DNA from: Avimonoglobus sp965151315
GTDB lineage: Bacteria > Bacillota > Clostridia > UBA1381
Direction of reading: 5' to 3'
Assembly: GCA_965151315.1 (NCBI GenBank)
Contig: CBCTZG010000018.1
Coordinates: forward strand, 1-40,652
Length of the DNA: 40,652 bases
Positions 16,106-24,922 of this stretch are shown here, in pieces. Under the pieces are notes generated by a model. That model made no database searches, had not been told where the DNA came from, and was given only the letters and a program-made list of their open reading frames with translations. The stretch's first letter is position 1. Every line of letters starts with the position of its first letter. The position numbers and the translations under genes were made by a program.

Positions 16106-16140
16106 AAACAATCCGCCGCGTTGAACGCGGCGGATTGTTT
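16106..16140. terminator. Strong bidirectional terminator between hisF and clpC
   Basis: Seventeen-base arms (16106-16122 and 16124-16140) around ACAATCCGCCGCG are perfectly complementary, with A- and T-runs at the ends, so it works on both strands. The 196 bases between hisF and this hairpin hold no gene that I can support. Confidence 0.88.
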
Positions 16141-16159
16141 AATTTGTTTTATTTCAAAT

Positions 16160-18595
16160 TTATACGACCACAAAGCTGCCGTCCCTTGCGTCCACCTTGA
16201 TCTGGTCGCCGGGCTTGATCTCCCCGTCAATGATCTTTTCCGAAAGCATATCCTCGATTTTGCTCTGGATCGCCCGCCGGAGCGGCCGGGCGCCGTATAC
16301 CGGGTCATACCCCGCCTTGGCAATTTCCGCCAGGGCCGCGTCCGTAAATTCCGCCGTCATCTCGTTGGCCGCCAGCCGCTCATTTAGACTGGTCAGCATC
16401 AGCGCGGCGATCTTTTGGATATCCGTGTCCGTCAGCCGTTTAAACACGATGATTTCATCAATACGGTTCAAAAATTCCGGCTTGAATGCCCGCTTCACTT
16501 CCTCCATCACCTTTTCCCGAATGGACGCGTCGTCTGTGGCATTTCCGTTTTCTGTTCCAAAGCCCAGCTTGGAACCCGTGTTCAGAATATCCTTGGCTCC
16601 CAGGTTGGAGGTCATAATAATGACCGTATTCCGGAAGTCAACCCGCCGGCCCTGGGCATCGGTGAGGATACCGTCCTCCAGGATCTGCAGCATAATGTTA
16701 AACACATCCGGATGCGCCTTTTCGATCTCGTCAAACAGCAGGACAGAATACGGATGCTTACGGATCTTTTCCGTCAGCTGGCCGCCCTCCTCGAAGCCTA
16801 CATATCCCGGCGGTGAGCCGATAAACTTAGAAACGGCGTGTTTTTCCATATACTCGGACATATCGACCCGGATCATAGAGTCCTCAGAGCCGAACATACT
16901 TTCCGCCAACGCCTTGGAAAGCTCTGTTTTCCCTACGCCGGTAGGCCCTAAGAACAGGAACGAGCCTACGGGCCGCTTCGGATCCTTCAGCCCTGCTCGC
17001 CCACGGCGGATAGCCCTGGCCACAGCTGTAACCGCTTCATCCTGCCCGATCACCCGCTGATGCAGAATATTTTCCAGATTTTTCAGCTTTTCACTTTCCT
17101 CCTGGGCAAGCTTCGCCACCGGGATGCTGGTCCAATCCGCTACAATATCCGCTATATCGTCTTCCGTGACTTCCGCGTTATTCGCGGCGGCTTTTCCTTT
17201 CCACTTTTCCTTTTCCGCCGCCATCTGATCCTGCAGCGCCTTTTCCTGATCCCGGAGGGACGCCGCCTTTTCAAAGTCCTGGGCAGTGATCGCTTCTTCC
17301 TTGTCCTTGGCGATGGCCTCCAGCTTATTCTCTAAGTTTTTGACATCCGGCGGCGCTGTCAAGGCGGACAGCTTTTTCTTGGAAGCTGCCTCATCAATCA
17401 GGTCAATGGCCTTGTCCGGCAAAAACCGGTCTGTAATGTACCGGGCGGACAGCTTCGCCGCGGCCTCTAAGGCCTCATCTGTAATTTTTACGCTGTGATG
17501 CGCCTCGTATTTATCCCGGATGCCCAACAGGATCTGATAGGTCTCCTCTACAGTAGGCTCGCCTACCATGACCGGCTGAAACCGGCGTTCCAGGGCCGCG
17601 TCCTTTTCAATATATTTCCGATACTCCGTCACCGTAGTAGCGCCGATCAGCTGCAGCTCACCCCGGGCCAAAGACGGCTTCAAAATATTGGATGCGTCAA
17701 TGGCGCCTTCCGCCGCCCCGGCGCCTACAATGGTGTGCAGCTCGTCAATAAAGAGGATTACGTCGCCGGCGTGGATAACCTCCTCCACCGCCTTTTTCAG
17801 CCGTTCCTCAAACTCGCCCCGGTACTTGGCGCCGGCGACCATGGAAGACAGGTCCAGCGTTACCAGCCGCTTATCCCGGAGGATTTCCGGCACGTCGCCG
17901 GCGGCGATCTTCTGGGCCAGGCCCTCTACCACTGCCGTTTTCCCTACGCCTGGTTCCCCGATCAGGCAGGGGTTATTCTTTGACCGCCGGGAAAGGATCT
18001 GGATCACCCGTTCAATTTCCTTATCCCGGCCAATAACTGGGTCAAATTTATTGTCCCGGGCCATTTCCGTCAAATCTCGGCCAAACTGGTCCAATGTAGG
18101 CGTTTTTGTATTCTTCTTCCCTTTTTTAGCCTGGGGCGACGCGGGGGATAGATTCCCATTGTCAATGGCGTTGACCGTATCAGAATAAAATTCTCCCAGC
18201 TTGATTCCCAAGGCATGGAGGATCTGGGCCGCCACACTGTCGCCGTCCCGGATGATGGCCATAAGCAGATGCTCCGTCCCGATATAGTTATGTCCCAGCC
18301 TGCGGGCCTCCATAGCGCTGATTTCCAAAATCCGTTTGCTCCGGGGCGTCAGGGATAGGTCTGCGTTCTCCGGCAGAGGCGCCCCCGTCCCCATCGCTTC
18401 TTTGATTTTTTCCAGTACATCCTCCTCGGAAACCCCCGCCTGGGCTAGGGCTTGGGCCGCCACGCCCGTGCCTTCCCGCAGAAGCCCCATCAGGATATGC
18501 TCACTGCCAATATATCCATGCCCTAATTCACATGCTGTTTCTCTGGCCCGGGCCAGCGCCTGGCCAGCTTTTTCAGTAAAATTTGAAAATGCCAT
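16160..18595 (-). CDS. clpC: ATP-dependent Clp protease ATPase subunit ClpC
   Basis: The 811-residue protein has the full ClpC layout. Two Clp N repeats cover about 1-145 (FTEKAGQALARA, YIGSEHILMGLL; YIGTEHLLMAII). AAA-1 has Walker A GEPGVGKT near 215 and Walker B ILFIDELHT. A middle region carries a UVR-type motif (AITAQDFEKAASLRDQEKAL), and AAA-2 has GPTGVGKT near 550. The SKLGFGTE loop is the ClpP-docking LGF tripeptide. It unfolds damaged or arginine-phosphorylated proteins and feeds them to ClpP. It is last in ctsR-mcsA-mcsB-clpC, 17 bases after mcsB, with a strong terminator behind. Confidence 0.97.
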   Translation of the reverse strand: MAFSNFTEKAGQALARARETACELGHGYIGSEHILMGLLREGTGVAAQALAQAGVSEEDVLEKIKEAMGTGAPLPENADLSLTPRSKRILEISAMEARRLGHNYIGTEHLLMAIIRDGDSVAAQILHALGIKLGEFYSDTVNAIDNGNLSPASPQAKKGKKNTKTPTLDQFGRDLTEMARDNKFDPVIGRDKEIERVIQILSRRSKNNPCLIGEPGVGKTAVVEGLAQKIAAGDVPEILRDKRLVTLDLSSMVAGAKYRGEFEERLKKAVEEVIHAGDVILFIDELHTIVGAGAAEGAIDASNILKPSLARGELQLIGATTVTEYRKYIEKDAALERRFQPVMVGEPTVEETYQILLGIRDKYEAHHSVKITDEALEAAAKLSARYITDRFLPDKAIDLIDEAASKKKLSALTAPPDVKNLENKLEAIAKDKEEAITAQDFEKAASLRDQEKALQDQMAAEKEKWKGKAAANNAEVTEDDIADIVADWTSIPVAKLAQEESEKLKNLENILHQRVIGQDEAVTAVARAIRRGRAGLKDPKRPVGSFLFLGPTGVGKTELSKALAESMFGSEDSMIRVDMSEYMEKHAVSKFIGSPPGYVGFEEGGQLTEKIRKHPYSVLLFDEIEKAHPDVFNIMLQILEDGILTDAQGRRVDFRNTVIIMTSNLGAKDILNTGSKLGFGTENGNATDDASIREKVMEEVKRAFKPEFLNRIDEIIVFKRLTDTDIQKIAALMLTSLNERLAANEMTAEFTDAALAEIAKAGYDPVYGARPLRRAIQSKIEDMLSEKIIDGEIKPGDQIKVDARDGSFVVV

Positions 18596-18612
18596 AATCG
18601 TTCACCTTTCTT

Positions 18613-19626
18613 TCAGTTTAAGCTTTCCCGAATCATTGCCGCCCGTGTCTTATCCCGGGCCTCAGGGGTAGGCTCGCCTTGGATCCGGCCAGCTACAGAG
18701 GCCGGCTCTGCATTCACCATAATTTCCCACAAATTGTCCGGCGCAGCGTCGATTATACGCATAGCCTTCCCAAAAACCACGTCGGATATAAGCGCCTTTG
18801 CTTCCTGGCTGGATAAGGAACGGGCATATTTTAGCGTCCCGTAGGACCGCCACAGCCGGTCGGCCAGCTGGTCGCCGTTTTGCTCAGCCAGGAGCTTCCT
18901 GGCTTCCCGTTCCCGGTCAGCAATCTGGGATGCCACCGTTTTCAGCTTACTGATAATATCCTCTTCCCGCATACCCAGGGTTACTTGGTTAGAAATCTGG
19001 TAAAGGTTCCCGTAAGCCTTGGAGCCTTCCCCATACATACCTCGAACGGCGATCCCCAGCTGTCCGGCAGAGTTAATCACCCGGGCAATATTGTCCGTCA
19101 TGGTCAAAGCCGGCAGATGCATCATCACCGAGGCCCGCAGGCCTGTCCCGGTATTGGTAGGGCAGCTGGTCAGATAACCGAACTCATTGTCAAAGGCATA
19201 TTCCAGACGCTCCTCCAGCACATCGTCTACCCGGCTGGCAGTTTCCCAGGCCTGATCCAAGGCGAAGCCGCCTAATATAATCTGCAGCCGGATATGGTCC
19301 TCCTCCATCAGCATAACGCTCATGGACTCGTCCTTGCTCAGCAATACGGAACCCACCTTCCGGTTCATCATCTCCGGGCTGATCAAATGCTGTTCATAAA
19401 GCACCTGCTTTTCCCGTTCCGGCGTCTTTTCCATGTCCACTACCTGAAAATCCCGGGCCAGCGTAGAATTGCCGTTCAGCACAGCGTCGCGGATCTCTCC
19501 CTCTGCCTTTTGGGCCTGCTCCAGCGTCATAGCCCCAGGGAACGGGTACCCTTTTAAGTTTCTGGCCAGCCGAATCCTCGTACTGACCATAATATCCTCG
19601 TTGTTATTTTCCCGATACCAAATCAT
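18613..19626 (-). CDS. mcsB: Protein arginine kinase McsB
   Basis: The 337-residue protein is a phosphagen-kinase-fold enzyme that phosphorylates arginines on client proteins, marking them for ClpCP. Motifs seen are STRIRLARNL near the N-terminus, MEEDHIRLQ around 107-115, CPTNTGTGLRASVMMHLP near 155-172 (nucleotide/active-site cysteine) and RGMYGEGS near 196-203. AAAGGAGG precedes the ATG. The mcsA stop is 14 bases upstream and clpC begins 17 bases downstream. All catalytic landmarks are present, so it should be active given its activator McsA. Confidence 0.95.
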   Translation of the reverse strand: MIWYRENNNEDIMVSTRIRLARNLKGYPFPGAMTLEQAQKAEGEIRDAVLNGNSTLARDFQVVDMEKTPEREKQVLYEQHLISPEMMNRKVGSVLLSKDESMSVMLMEEDHIRLQIILGGFALDQAWETASRVDDVLEERLEYAFDNEFGYLTSCPTNTGTGLRASVMMHLPALTMTDNIARVINSAGQLGIAVRGMYGEGSKAYGNLYQISNQVTLGMREEDIISKLKTVASQIADREREARKLLAEQNGDQLADRLWRSYGTLKYARSLSSQEAKALISDVVFGKAMRIIDAAPDNLWEIMVNAEPASVAGRIQGEPTPEARDKTRAAMIRESLN

Positions 19627-19640
19627 CGTTCATACCTCCT

Positions 19641-19994
19641 TTACTCCGCGCCGCCCATAGCTTTGATCTCCTTGTGGAGCCTGGCAGCCTCTTCATAATC
19701 CTCCCGGGCCACAGCCTTGGAAAGCGCCTGCTTCAGCTCCGCCAGACGGCGTTTTTTCTGCATGTGTTCTCCCGCCCGCGCCGGGATTTTCCCTTTATGC
19801 TCTGTTGTCCCGTGGATCTGCCGCAGCATGGTGGTTACCGGCTGGCGAAACGCCGCATAGCATTTGGCACAGCCAAACTTACCGCTTTTCTGGAATTCCG
19901 AATACCGTCTGCCGCACTGGGGGCAGGTCTTTTCTTCCCGGTAAACCGGGAACATGTCAAAACTGTCAAACAAATCTGAAAATAAATCGTACAT
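19641..19994 (-). CDS. mcsA: McsA, short form lacking the first zinc finger
   Basis: At 117 residues it is well short of the roughly 180 of Bacillus McsA. One zinc-binding set remains, Cys24/Cys27 and Cys42/Cys45 (CPQCGRRYSEF, FGCAKCY). The C-terminal UVR motif follows over about residues 79-115 (RLAELKQALSKAVAREDYEE). The usual N-terminal finger is absent. The start cannot be moved upstream because the ctsR stop lies 13 bases away and AGGAGG directly precedes this ATG. McsA activates McsB and modulates CtsR, so the shortened form may regulate differently. Confidence 0.92.
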   Translation of the reverse strand: MYDLFSDLFDSFDMFPVYREEKTCPQCGRRYSEFQKSGKFGCAKCYAAFRQPVTTMLRQIHGTTEHKGKIPARAGEHMQKKRRLAELKQALSKAVAREDYEEAARLHKEIKAMGGAE

Positions 19995-20007
19995 TTCCTT
20001 TTCCTCC

Positions 20008-20451
20008 TTATTGAATGCTGGCGATCAGCATATTTTTCAAAAGTACCGCCCGCAAGGCGTCCCGCTGGGCCGGGGGTACGCCGCCCAGGCTTTTATCTGA
20101 AACGCCTGCGGCAATCACCGCCGCCGGGCCGGGGGCAAGCTCCCCAGCCGCCCGCAGACGGGCCAGGATCTCGCCTGCCCGCTTTTCCCCCACAGTTTCC
20201 CCGACCTGTGCGGCGGCTTCGCCGGCGCCGGCCTGGCTGACCCGCCGGATCTTTAAATACCCGCCGCCGCCTCGCCGGGATTCTACCAAATAGCCCCGGG
20301 CCGGGCTGAACCGGGTGGAGAGCACATAATTGATCTGTGACGGCACACAGTTGAAGATGGATGCCAGTTCGTTGCGCCCCAGTTCCACCCAGCCGTCGTC
20401 TTCTTTTAACAATTCTATGATAAAAGTTTCAATTTTATCGCTGATTCCCAT
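20008..20451 (-). CDS. ctsR: Transcriptional repressor CtsR
   Basis: The 147-residue protein has the CtsR DNA-binding domain: MGISDKIETFIIELL at the N-terminus, the helix-turn-helix ELASIFNCVPSQINYVLSTRF, and the winged loop ESRRGGGGYLKIRR with the tetraglycine heat-sensor loop. The C-terminal part (about 85-147) is the McsB-interaction and dimer region. It represses its own operon through the box at 20469-20485 and is inactivated by heat. AAGGTG precedes the ATG. It is the first gene of the operon. Confidence 0.96.
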   Translation of the reverse strand: MGISDKIETFIIELLKEDDGWVELGRNELASIFNCVPSQINYVLSTRFSPARGYLVESRRGGGGYLKIRRVSQAGAGEAAAQVGETVGEKRAGEILARLRAAGELAPGPAAVIAAGVSDKSLGGVPPAQRDALRAVLLKNMLIASIQ

Positions 20452-20468
20452 AGTAACACCTTCTTGAC

Positions 20469-20485
20469 TTTGACTTTCTTTGACT
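20469..20485 (-). promoter_or_regulatory. CtsR operator
   Basis: The minus strand reads AGTCAAA-GAA-AGTCAAA, an exact match to the CtsR heptad direct repeat (RGTCAAA NAN RGTCAAA). It lies nine bases downstream of the -10 box, over the expected transcription start, so binding would block initiation. Confidence 0.93.
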
Positions 20486-20494
20486 TTTGATTAA

Positions 20495-20522
20495 ATTATA
20501 CCACGTTTTGTAAAAATGTCAA
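20495..20522 (-). promoter_or_regulatory. Sigma-A promoter of the ctsR operon
   Basis: TTGACA (20517-20522), a 16-base spacer and TATAAT (20495-20500) on the minus strand are both full consensus. The CtsR box immediately follows. Confidence 0.9.
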
Positions 20523-20653
20523 TGAAAAAATTTTTGATATTTTATGAATAATTTGTAAACTGCCGGAATTGAATCAAAATATCTAAAAATCCGATCTGTT
20601 TTTGTTAAAAACCTGTAAAATTTCTGAAAACCGCCGGAAGTTTTGAATATCCC

Positions 20654-20682
20654 TTGAAAAAATAAAGCGGCTATGGTATAAC
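20654..20682 (+). promoter_or_regulatory. Promoter of prs
   Basis: TTGAAA (20654-20659), a 17-base spacer and TATAAC (20677-20682) lie 39 bases before the prs ATG. AAAGGAGG (20709-20716) is the ribosome binding site. The 130 bases between this promoter and the divergent ctsR promoter are AT-rich and hold no gene. Confidence 0.65.
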
Positions 20683-20721
20683 TAATATGTAAGAAATTTT
20701 CAACGGTTAAAGGAGGAGCTC

Positions 20722-21861
20722 ATGGAAAATCCATTGAACCAAAGACCACCAATCGTCGGCAAACTCAGCATTATCAGTATGCGGGGCTGCGAGGAAATCA
20801 CCAGCAAGATCGACTGGTATTTGAAGCAATTCCGTCCGGATGAAGACGATGAGACCTACGTTACCCACATCAACTGCCCCCGGTTCGGCACTGGGGAGGG
20901 AAAGTGCGTGATAGCCGAAACGGTCCGCGGCCATGACGTTTATATTATTTGTGATATGTTCAACCACGGCGTTACATACAAGATGTACGATCATGAAAAT
21001 CATATGAGCCCCGATGACCACTACCAGGACTTAAAGCGGATTATCGCGGCCATGAGCGGTAAGGCCCGCCGGATCACCGTGGTCATGCCCATGCTGTACG
21101 AAGGCCGCCAGCATCGCCGGACTTCCCGGGAATCATTAGACTGCGCCATGGCGCTGCAGGAGCTGGTGGATATGGGCGTATCCAATATTATTACCTTTGA
21201 CGCCCACGACGCTCGGGTGCAGAACGCCATTCCCCTGCATGGCTTTGACGATGTGCAGACCACTTATCAGATGATTAAAGCCCTGACCCGCGCCGTTCCG
21301 GACATTTCCTTTGACAAGGAAGATACCGTGGTGATTTCTCCGGACGAGGGCGGCATGAACCGGTGTATGTATTATTCCTCCGTACTGGAGATCGATCTGG
21401 GGATGTTCTATAAGCGCCGGAATTACGCCGTGGTGGTAGACGGCAAAAATCCCATTGAGGCCCATGTCTATTTAGGCCGGGACGTAAACGGCAAGGACGT
21501 GATTATTGTGGACGACATGATCTCCAGCGGCGAGTCCGTTTTGGAGATCGCGAAAAAGCTCAAGGCACAGGGCGCAAAGCGGATTTTCATTTTCACCGCC
21601 TTTGGCTTGTTCTGCAACGGCCTTGCCAAATTTGACAAGGCGTACAAAAACGGCGAGATCAACCGGGTATTTACCACAAACCTGGTGTACCGAATGCCGG
21701 GGCTCTTTGAACGGGAATGGTACTGCGAAGTGGATATGTCCAAGTATATCTCCCTGCTGATCGATACCCTAAACCATGATGAAACCATCAGCAACCTTTT
21801 GGTTCCTGTCACCCGGATCAAGAATCTGCTGAAAAAAATCGGACAGGCCCACGAGGAATAA
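20722..21861 (+). CDS. prs: Ribose-phosphate pyrophosphokinase (PRPP synthetase)
   Basis: The 379-residue protein makes PRPP from ribose 5-phosphate and ATP. It is longer than the usual 310-320 residues and represents a divergent clostridial type. The PRPP-binding loop VIIVDDMISSGES (about 258-270) is intact, as are the MPMLYEGRQHRRTSRES flexible-loop region (about 121-137) and FDAHDARVQNAIPLHGF (about 155-171). The C-terminus adds about 50 residues. It stands alone in its transcript, ended by a good terminator, and is divergent from ctsR. PRPP also supplies histidine synthesis, but no co-regulation with hisHF is visible. Confidence 0.92.
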   Translation: MENPLNQRPPIVGKLSIISMRGCEEITSKIDWYLKQFRPDEDDETYVTHINCPRFGTGEGKCVIAETVRGHDVYIICDMFNHGVTYKMYDHENHMSPDDHYQDLKRIIAAMSGKARRITVVMPMLYEGRQHRRTSRESLDCAMALQELVDMGVSNIITFDAHDARVQNAIPLHGFDDVQTTYQMIKALTRAVPDISFDKEDTVVISPDEGGMNRCMYYSSVLEIDLGMFYKRRNYAVVVDGKNPIEAHVYLGRDVNGKDVIIVDDMISSGESVLEIAKKLKAQGAKRIFIFTAFGLFCNGLAKFDKAYKNGEINRVFTTNLVYRMPGLFEREWYCEVDMSKYISLLIDTLNHDETISNLLVPVTRIKNLLKKIGQAHEE

Positions 21862-21867
21862 GGGATT

Positions 21868-21895
21868 GACCGGGGCATCGCACCCCGGTCTTTTT
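21868..21895 (+). terminator. Intrinsic terminator of prs
   Basis: Arms GACCGGGG/CCCCGGTC (21868-21875 and 21883-21890) are followed by TTTTT, seven bases past the prs stop. Confidence 0.92.
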
Positions 21896-22013
21896 GCGCG
21901 CTGATATTCTTCCCATTTTTTGTAAAAATATCCCTGACCTTCGATGGGTTTTGCATACGATTAAAAATTTTTCACAATATAACAAAACAGGCATAAAAAA
22001 AGGAAGTGCTTTT

Positions 22014-23381
22014 ATGAAAATCATTCTGGTGGGCTGCGGCAAGGTTGGGACTGCCCTGGTAAGCCAGCTCAGCGAGGAAGGCCATAACGTCACCGTCATT
22101 GATACCAATGCGGAAAAGGTGCAACGGATTACAGAAAACTGGGATGTAATGGGGATTGTAGGGAACGGTTCCTCCATCGGCGTATTGACCGAAGCCGGCA
22201 TGGAAGACGCAGATGTTTTGATCTCCGTTACCGGCTCTGACGAATTAAATTTGCTGTGCTGCATGTTTGCGAAAAAGGCAGGGCACTGTCACGCCATCGC
22301 CCGAGTCCGCAACCCGGTATACAGCCATGAATTGGATTTTATCAAACAGCAGCTGGGGATTTCCACGATCATCAACCCTGAGCTGGCCACAGCCCGGGAA
22401 ATTTCCCGGCTGCTTCGGTTTCCCGCTGCCAGCAAGATTGACACCTTCGCCGGCGGCCGGGTACGGCTCATGAAATTTAAGCTCACGGATACACAGGGGC
22501 TGGACAGTATGCATTTGAAGGATATCCCCAGCCGGTTCGGCTGCGAGCTCTTAGTCTGCGCGGTTGAGCGGGGGCACGATGTAATCATCCCGGACGGCGA
22601 CTTCATCCTGCAAAGCGGCGACTTAGTAACCATGCTTTCTACCCGCGAAAAAGCACCTTTGTTTTTCAGCAAGCTCCATCTATCCACCCAGCCTGTGCGC
22701 AACGCCATGATCATCGGCGGCGGAACTATTGGGTATTATCTTGCCAAGGACCTGCTTTCACACGGTATTCGGGTCCGGATCGTTGAGCAGGACGCTGCCC
22801 GGTGCGAGACCCTGGCTGCCTCCCTGCCGGAGGCTACCATCCTGCACGGCGACGGTACCGACCATAAGCTGCTCCTTTCCGAGGGGCTGCAGATGGCTGA
22901 ATCCTTTGTATCCTTAACAAACCTAGACGAAGAAAATGTTTTGCTGTCGTTATTCGCCAAGCGGCACAGCCAGGCCAAGCTGGTCACCAAAATCAACCGG
23001 CTGGAATTCGGCGATATTTTGGATGTTTTAGACGGCGTAGACTTCGGCAGCATCATTTATCCCAAATATCTGACTTGTGACTTCATTCTGCAATACGTCC
23101 GTGCCCTGCAGAATGCGTCCGGGAATAATATCAAAACCCTGTACCGGATTTTAGACGACCGAGTGGAGGCCCTGGAGTTCACCGTTCACGAACCCTCCGC
23201 CGCCACAGGCGTCCCCCTCGCCCAGCTCAGGCTCAAGCCCAATCAGCTGATCTGCTGCATTACCCGCGGCGATCAGATTATTATCCCCGGGGGCGGCGAC
23301 CAGATCCAGGTTGGCGATTCTGTCATCGTCGTCACCTTGAATCACGGGCTCCGGGATATCCGGGATATTCTTGCAAGTTAA
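22014..23381 (+). CDS. trkA: Trk potassium uptake regulatory subunit TrkA
   Basis: The ATG at 22014 (455 residues) follows AGGAAGTG; the frame runs 40 codons further upstream through non-coding sequence and is not used. Two RCK repeats are present. Each has a Rossmann NAD-binding half, GCGKVG (residues 7-12) and GGGTIG (near 233-238), and an RCK-C half (for example LQSGDLVTML and IQVGDSVIVVT). This is the full-length double TrkA, a cytoplasmic gating ring for the TrkH channel encoded 12 bases downstream. A -35-like TTGCAT occurs at 21951, but the -10 is ambiguous. No c-di-AMP riboswitch fits in the 120-base leader region. Confidence 0.94.
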   Translation: MKIILVGCGKVGTALVSQLSEEGHNVTVIDTNAEKVQRITENWDVMGIVGNGSSIGVLTEAGMEDADVLISVTGSDELNLLCCMFAKKAGHCHAIARVRNPVYSHELDFIKQQLGISTIINPELATAREISRLLRFPAASKIDTFAGGRVRLMKFKLTDTQGLDSMHLKDIPSRFGCELLVCAVERGHDVIIPDGDFILQSGDLVTMLSTREKAPLFFSKLHLSTQPVRNAMIIGGGTIGYYLAKDLLSHGIRVRIVEQDAARCETLAASLPEATILHGDGTDHKLLLSEGLQMAESFVSLTNLDEENVLLSLFAKRHSQAKLVTKINRLEFGDILDVLDGVDFGSIIYPKYLTCDFILQYVRALQNASGNNIKTLYRILDDRVEALEFTVHEPSAATGVPLAQLRLKPNQLICCITRGDQIIIPGGGDQIQVGDSVIVVTLNHGLRDIRDILAS

Positions 23382-23393
23382 CGGAGGGACGGT

Positions 23394-24836
23394 ATGAATT
23401 TTTCAATGGTTTCCTATCTCCTGGGATGGATTACCCTATGCGAGGGCGCGCTGCTGGGGCTGCCCCTGGTCGTATCTTTCCTATATGGCGAATCCGTCCC
23501 CGCAAAGGCTTTTATCCTGACGATCGTTTTGTGCCTGCTTTTGGGCTGGCTTTTGAAGCGCCGCGCGCCGGTCAATAAAACGCTGGGGCTCCGGGAAAGC
23601 TTTGTGATTACCGCCTTGGGCTGGATTGTAATCAGTATTTTAGGCGCGCTGCCCTTTTTGTTTTCCGGTACGATCACAAACCCGATCAGCGCTTTATTTG
23701 AGACAGTTTCCGGCTTTACCACCACTGGTGCCAGTATCCTGCCGGACGTAGAAATCCTCCCCCGGAGTATTTTATTCTGGCGCAGCTTTACCCACTGGAT
23801 CGGCGGCATGGGGGTACTGGTCTTTTTGCTGGCGTTAATGCCGCTGACCGGTGGTTCCCACGTAAACCTGATGAAAGCGGAAAGCCCCGGGCCCCAGGTG
23901 GAAAAGCTGGTGCCCAAGGTGCAGAGCACCGCTAAAACCCTGTACGGTATTTATATTGCTCTAACCCTGCTGCAGATCATCCTGCTTTTGGCCGGCGGTA
24001 TGCCGCTGTTTGATGCGCTGACCATTTCCTTCGGCACGGCCGGCACCGGCGGCTTTGGCGTTAAAAACGACAGTCTTGCCGGGTATTCCCCATACCTGCA
24101 AAATGTGGTCACGATATTTATGATCCTGTTCGGCATCAACTTTTACTTCTATTTCCTGCTGCTCATGCGCAAATTCCGGCGGGCGGCCGCAATAGAAGAA
24201 GTGCGCTGGTATCTTCTGATCATTGCCGCCGCGATTTTTACAATAACCCTGAACATTGCCTGGCAGTATCAAAGCTATGGGGAAGCCCTCCGGCACGCGG
24301 CTTTCCAAGTAGGTTCCGTGATTACAACTACAGGCTATGCTACTACGGACTTTAATCTGTGGCCCCAGGCATCCAAAACGATCCTGGTCATCCTGATGTT
24401 TATTGGCGCCTGCGCCGGCAGCACCGGCGGCGGGATCAAGGTTTCCCGGTTTATTATCCTGGTGAAGAGTATGCGCAAGGAGCTCCGGCATATCCTGCAC
24501 CCCCAAAGCGTCGGGAAAATCACCATGGATGAAAAAACCGTGCCACATGAGGTTGTCCGGGCAGTGAATGTATTTATGGTGGCCTATTTCCTGGTATTTC
24601 TGTTTTCTGTTTTGTTGGTCAGCTTTGACGACCATGACTTGGTCACCAACTTTACTGCCGTGGCTGCCACGCTGAATAATATCGGCCCCGGCCTGGAGCT
24701 GGTGGGCCCCACCGGAAATTTCTCCGTTTTTTCCGGCGGCGCTAAGCTGGTTCTGACGTTTGATATGCTGGCAGGAAGGCTGGAACTGTTTCCTTTGCTG
24801 CTGCTCTTTACTCGGGAGACCTGGAGACGTTTTTAA
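23394..24836 (+). CDS. trkH: Trk-type potassium uptake protein TrkH
   Basis: The 480-residue membrane protein has the four pseudo-repeated pore loops of the Trk/Ktr superfamily: TVSGFTTTGASIL (about 104-116), SFGTAGTGGFGVKN, SVITTTGYATTDF and LNNIGPGLELVGPTG (last quarter). Each keeps the central glycine of the selectivity filter. GGAGGG precedes the ATG. With TrkA upstream it forms a complete potassium uptake system, driven by cation or proton gradients in related proteins. A bidirectional terminator follows. Confidence 0.95.
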   Translation: MNFSMVSYLLGWITLCEGALLGLPLVVSFLYGESVPAKAFILTIVLCLLLGWLLKRRAPVNKTLGLRESFVITALGWIVISILGALPFLFSGTITNPISALFETVSGFTTTGASILPDVEILPRSILFWRSFTHWIGGMGVLVFLLALMPLTGGSHVNLMKAESPGPQVEKLVPKVQSTAKTLYGIYIALTLLQIILLLAGGMPLFDALTISFGTAGTGGFGVKNDSLAGYSPYLQNVVTIFMILFGINFYFYFLLLMRKFRRAAAIEEVRWYLLIIAAAIFTITLNIAWQYQSYGEALRHAAFQVGSVITTTGYATTDFNLWPQASKTILVILMFIGACAGSTGGGIKVSRFIILVKSMRKELRHILHPQSVGKITMDEKTVPHEVVRAVNVFMVAYFLVFLFSVLLVSFDDHDLVTNFTAVAATLNNIGPGLELVGPTGNFSVFSGGAKLVLTFDMLAGRLELFPLLLLFTRETWRRF

Positions 24837-24852
24837 CAAATCTTCTATGACA

Positions 24853-24894
24853 AAAAACGAACAAGACCGCTCTATAGGCGTCTTGTTCGTTTTT
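24853..24894. terminator. Bidirectional terminator between trkH and the glycoside-hydrolase genes
   Basis: Fifteen-base perfect arms around ACGAACAAGAC (24853-24867 and 24880-24894) have A/T-runs at both ends. It ends the trkAH transcript and also faces the minus-strand carbohydrate operon. Confidence 0.9.
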
Positions 24895-24922
24895 CATTCC
24901 AAATTTTCATCCATTCCTGAAT

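Noticed and set aside
21896..22013. c-di-AMP (ydaO-type) riboswitch upstream of trkA
   Set aside because: Such leaders control many potassium genes, but the gap after the prs terminator is only about 120 bases and shows none of the conserved core.
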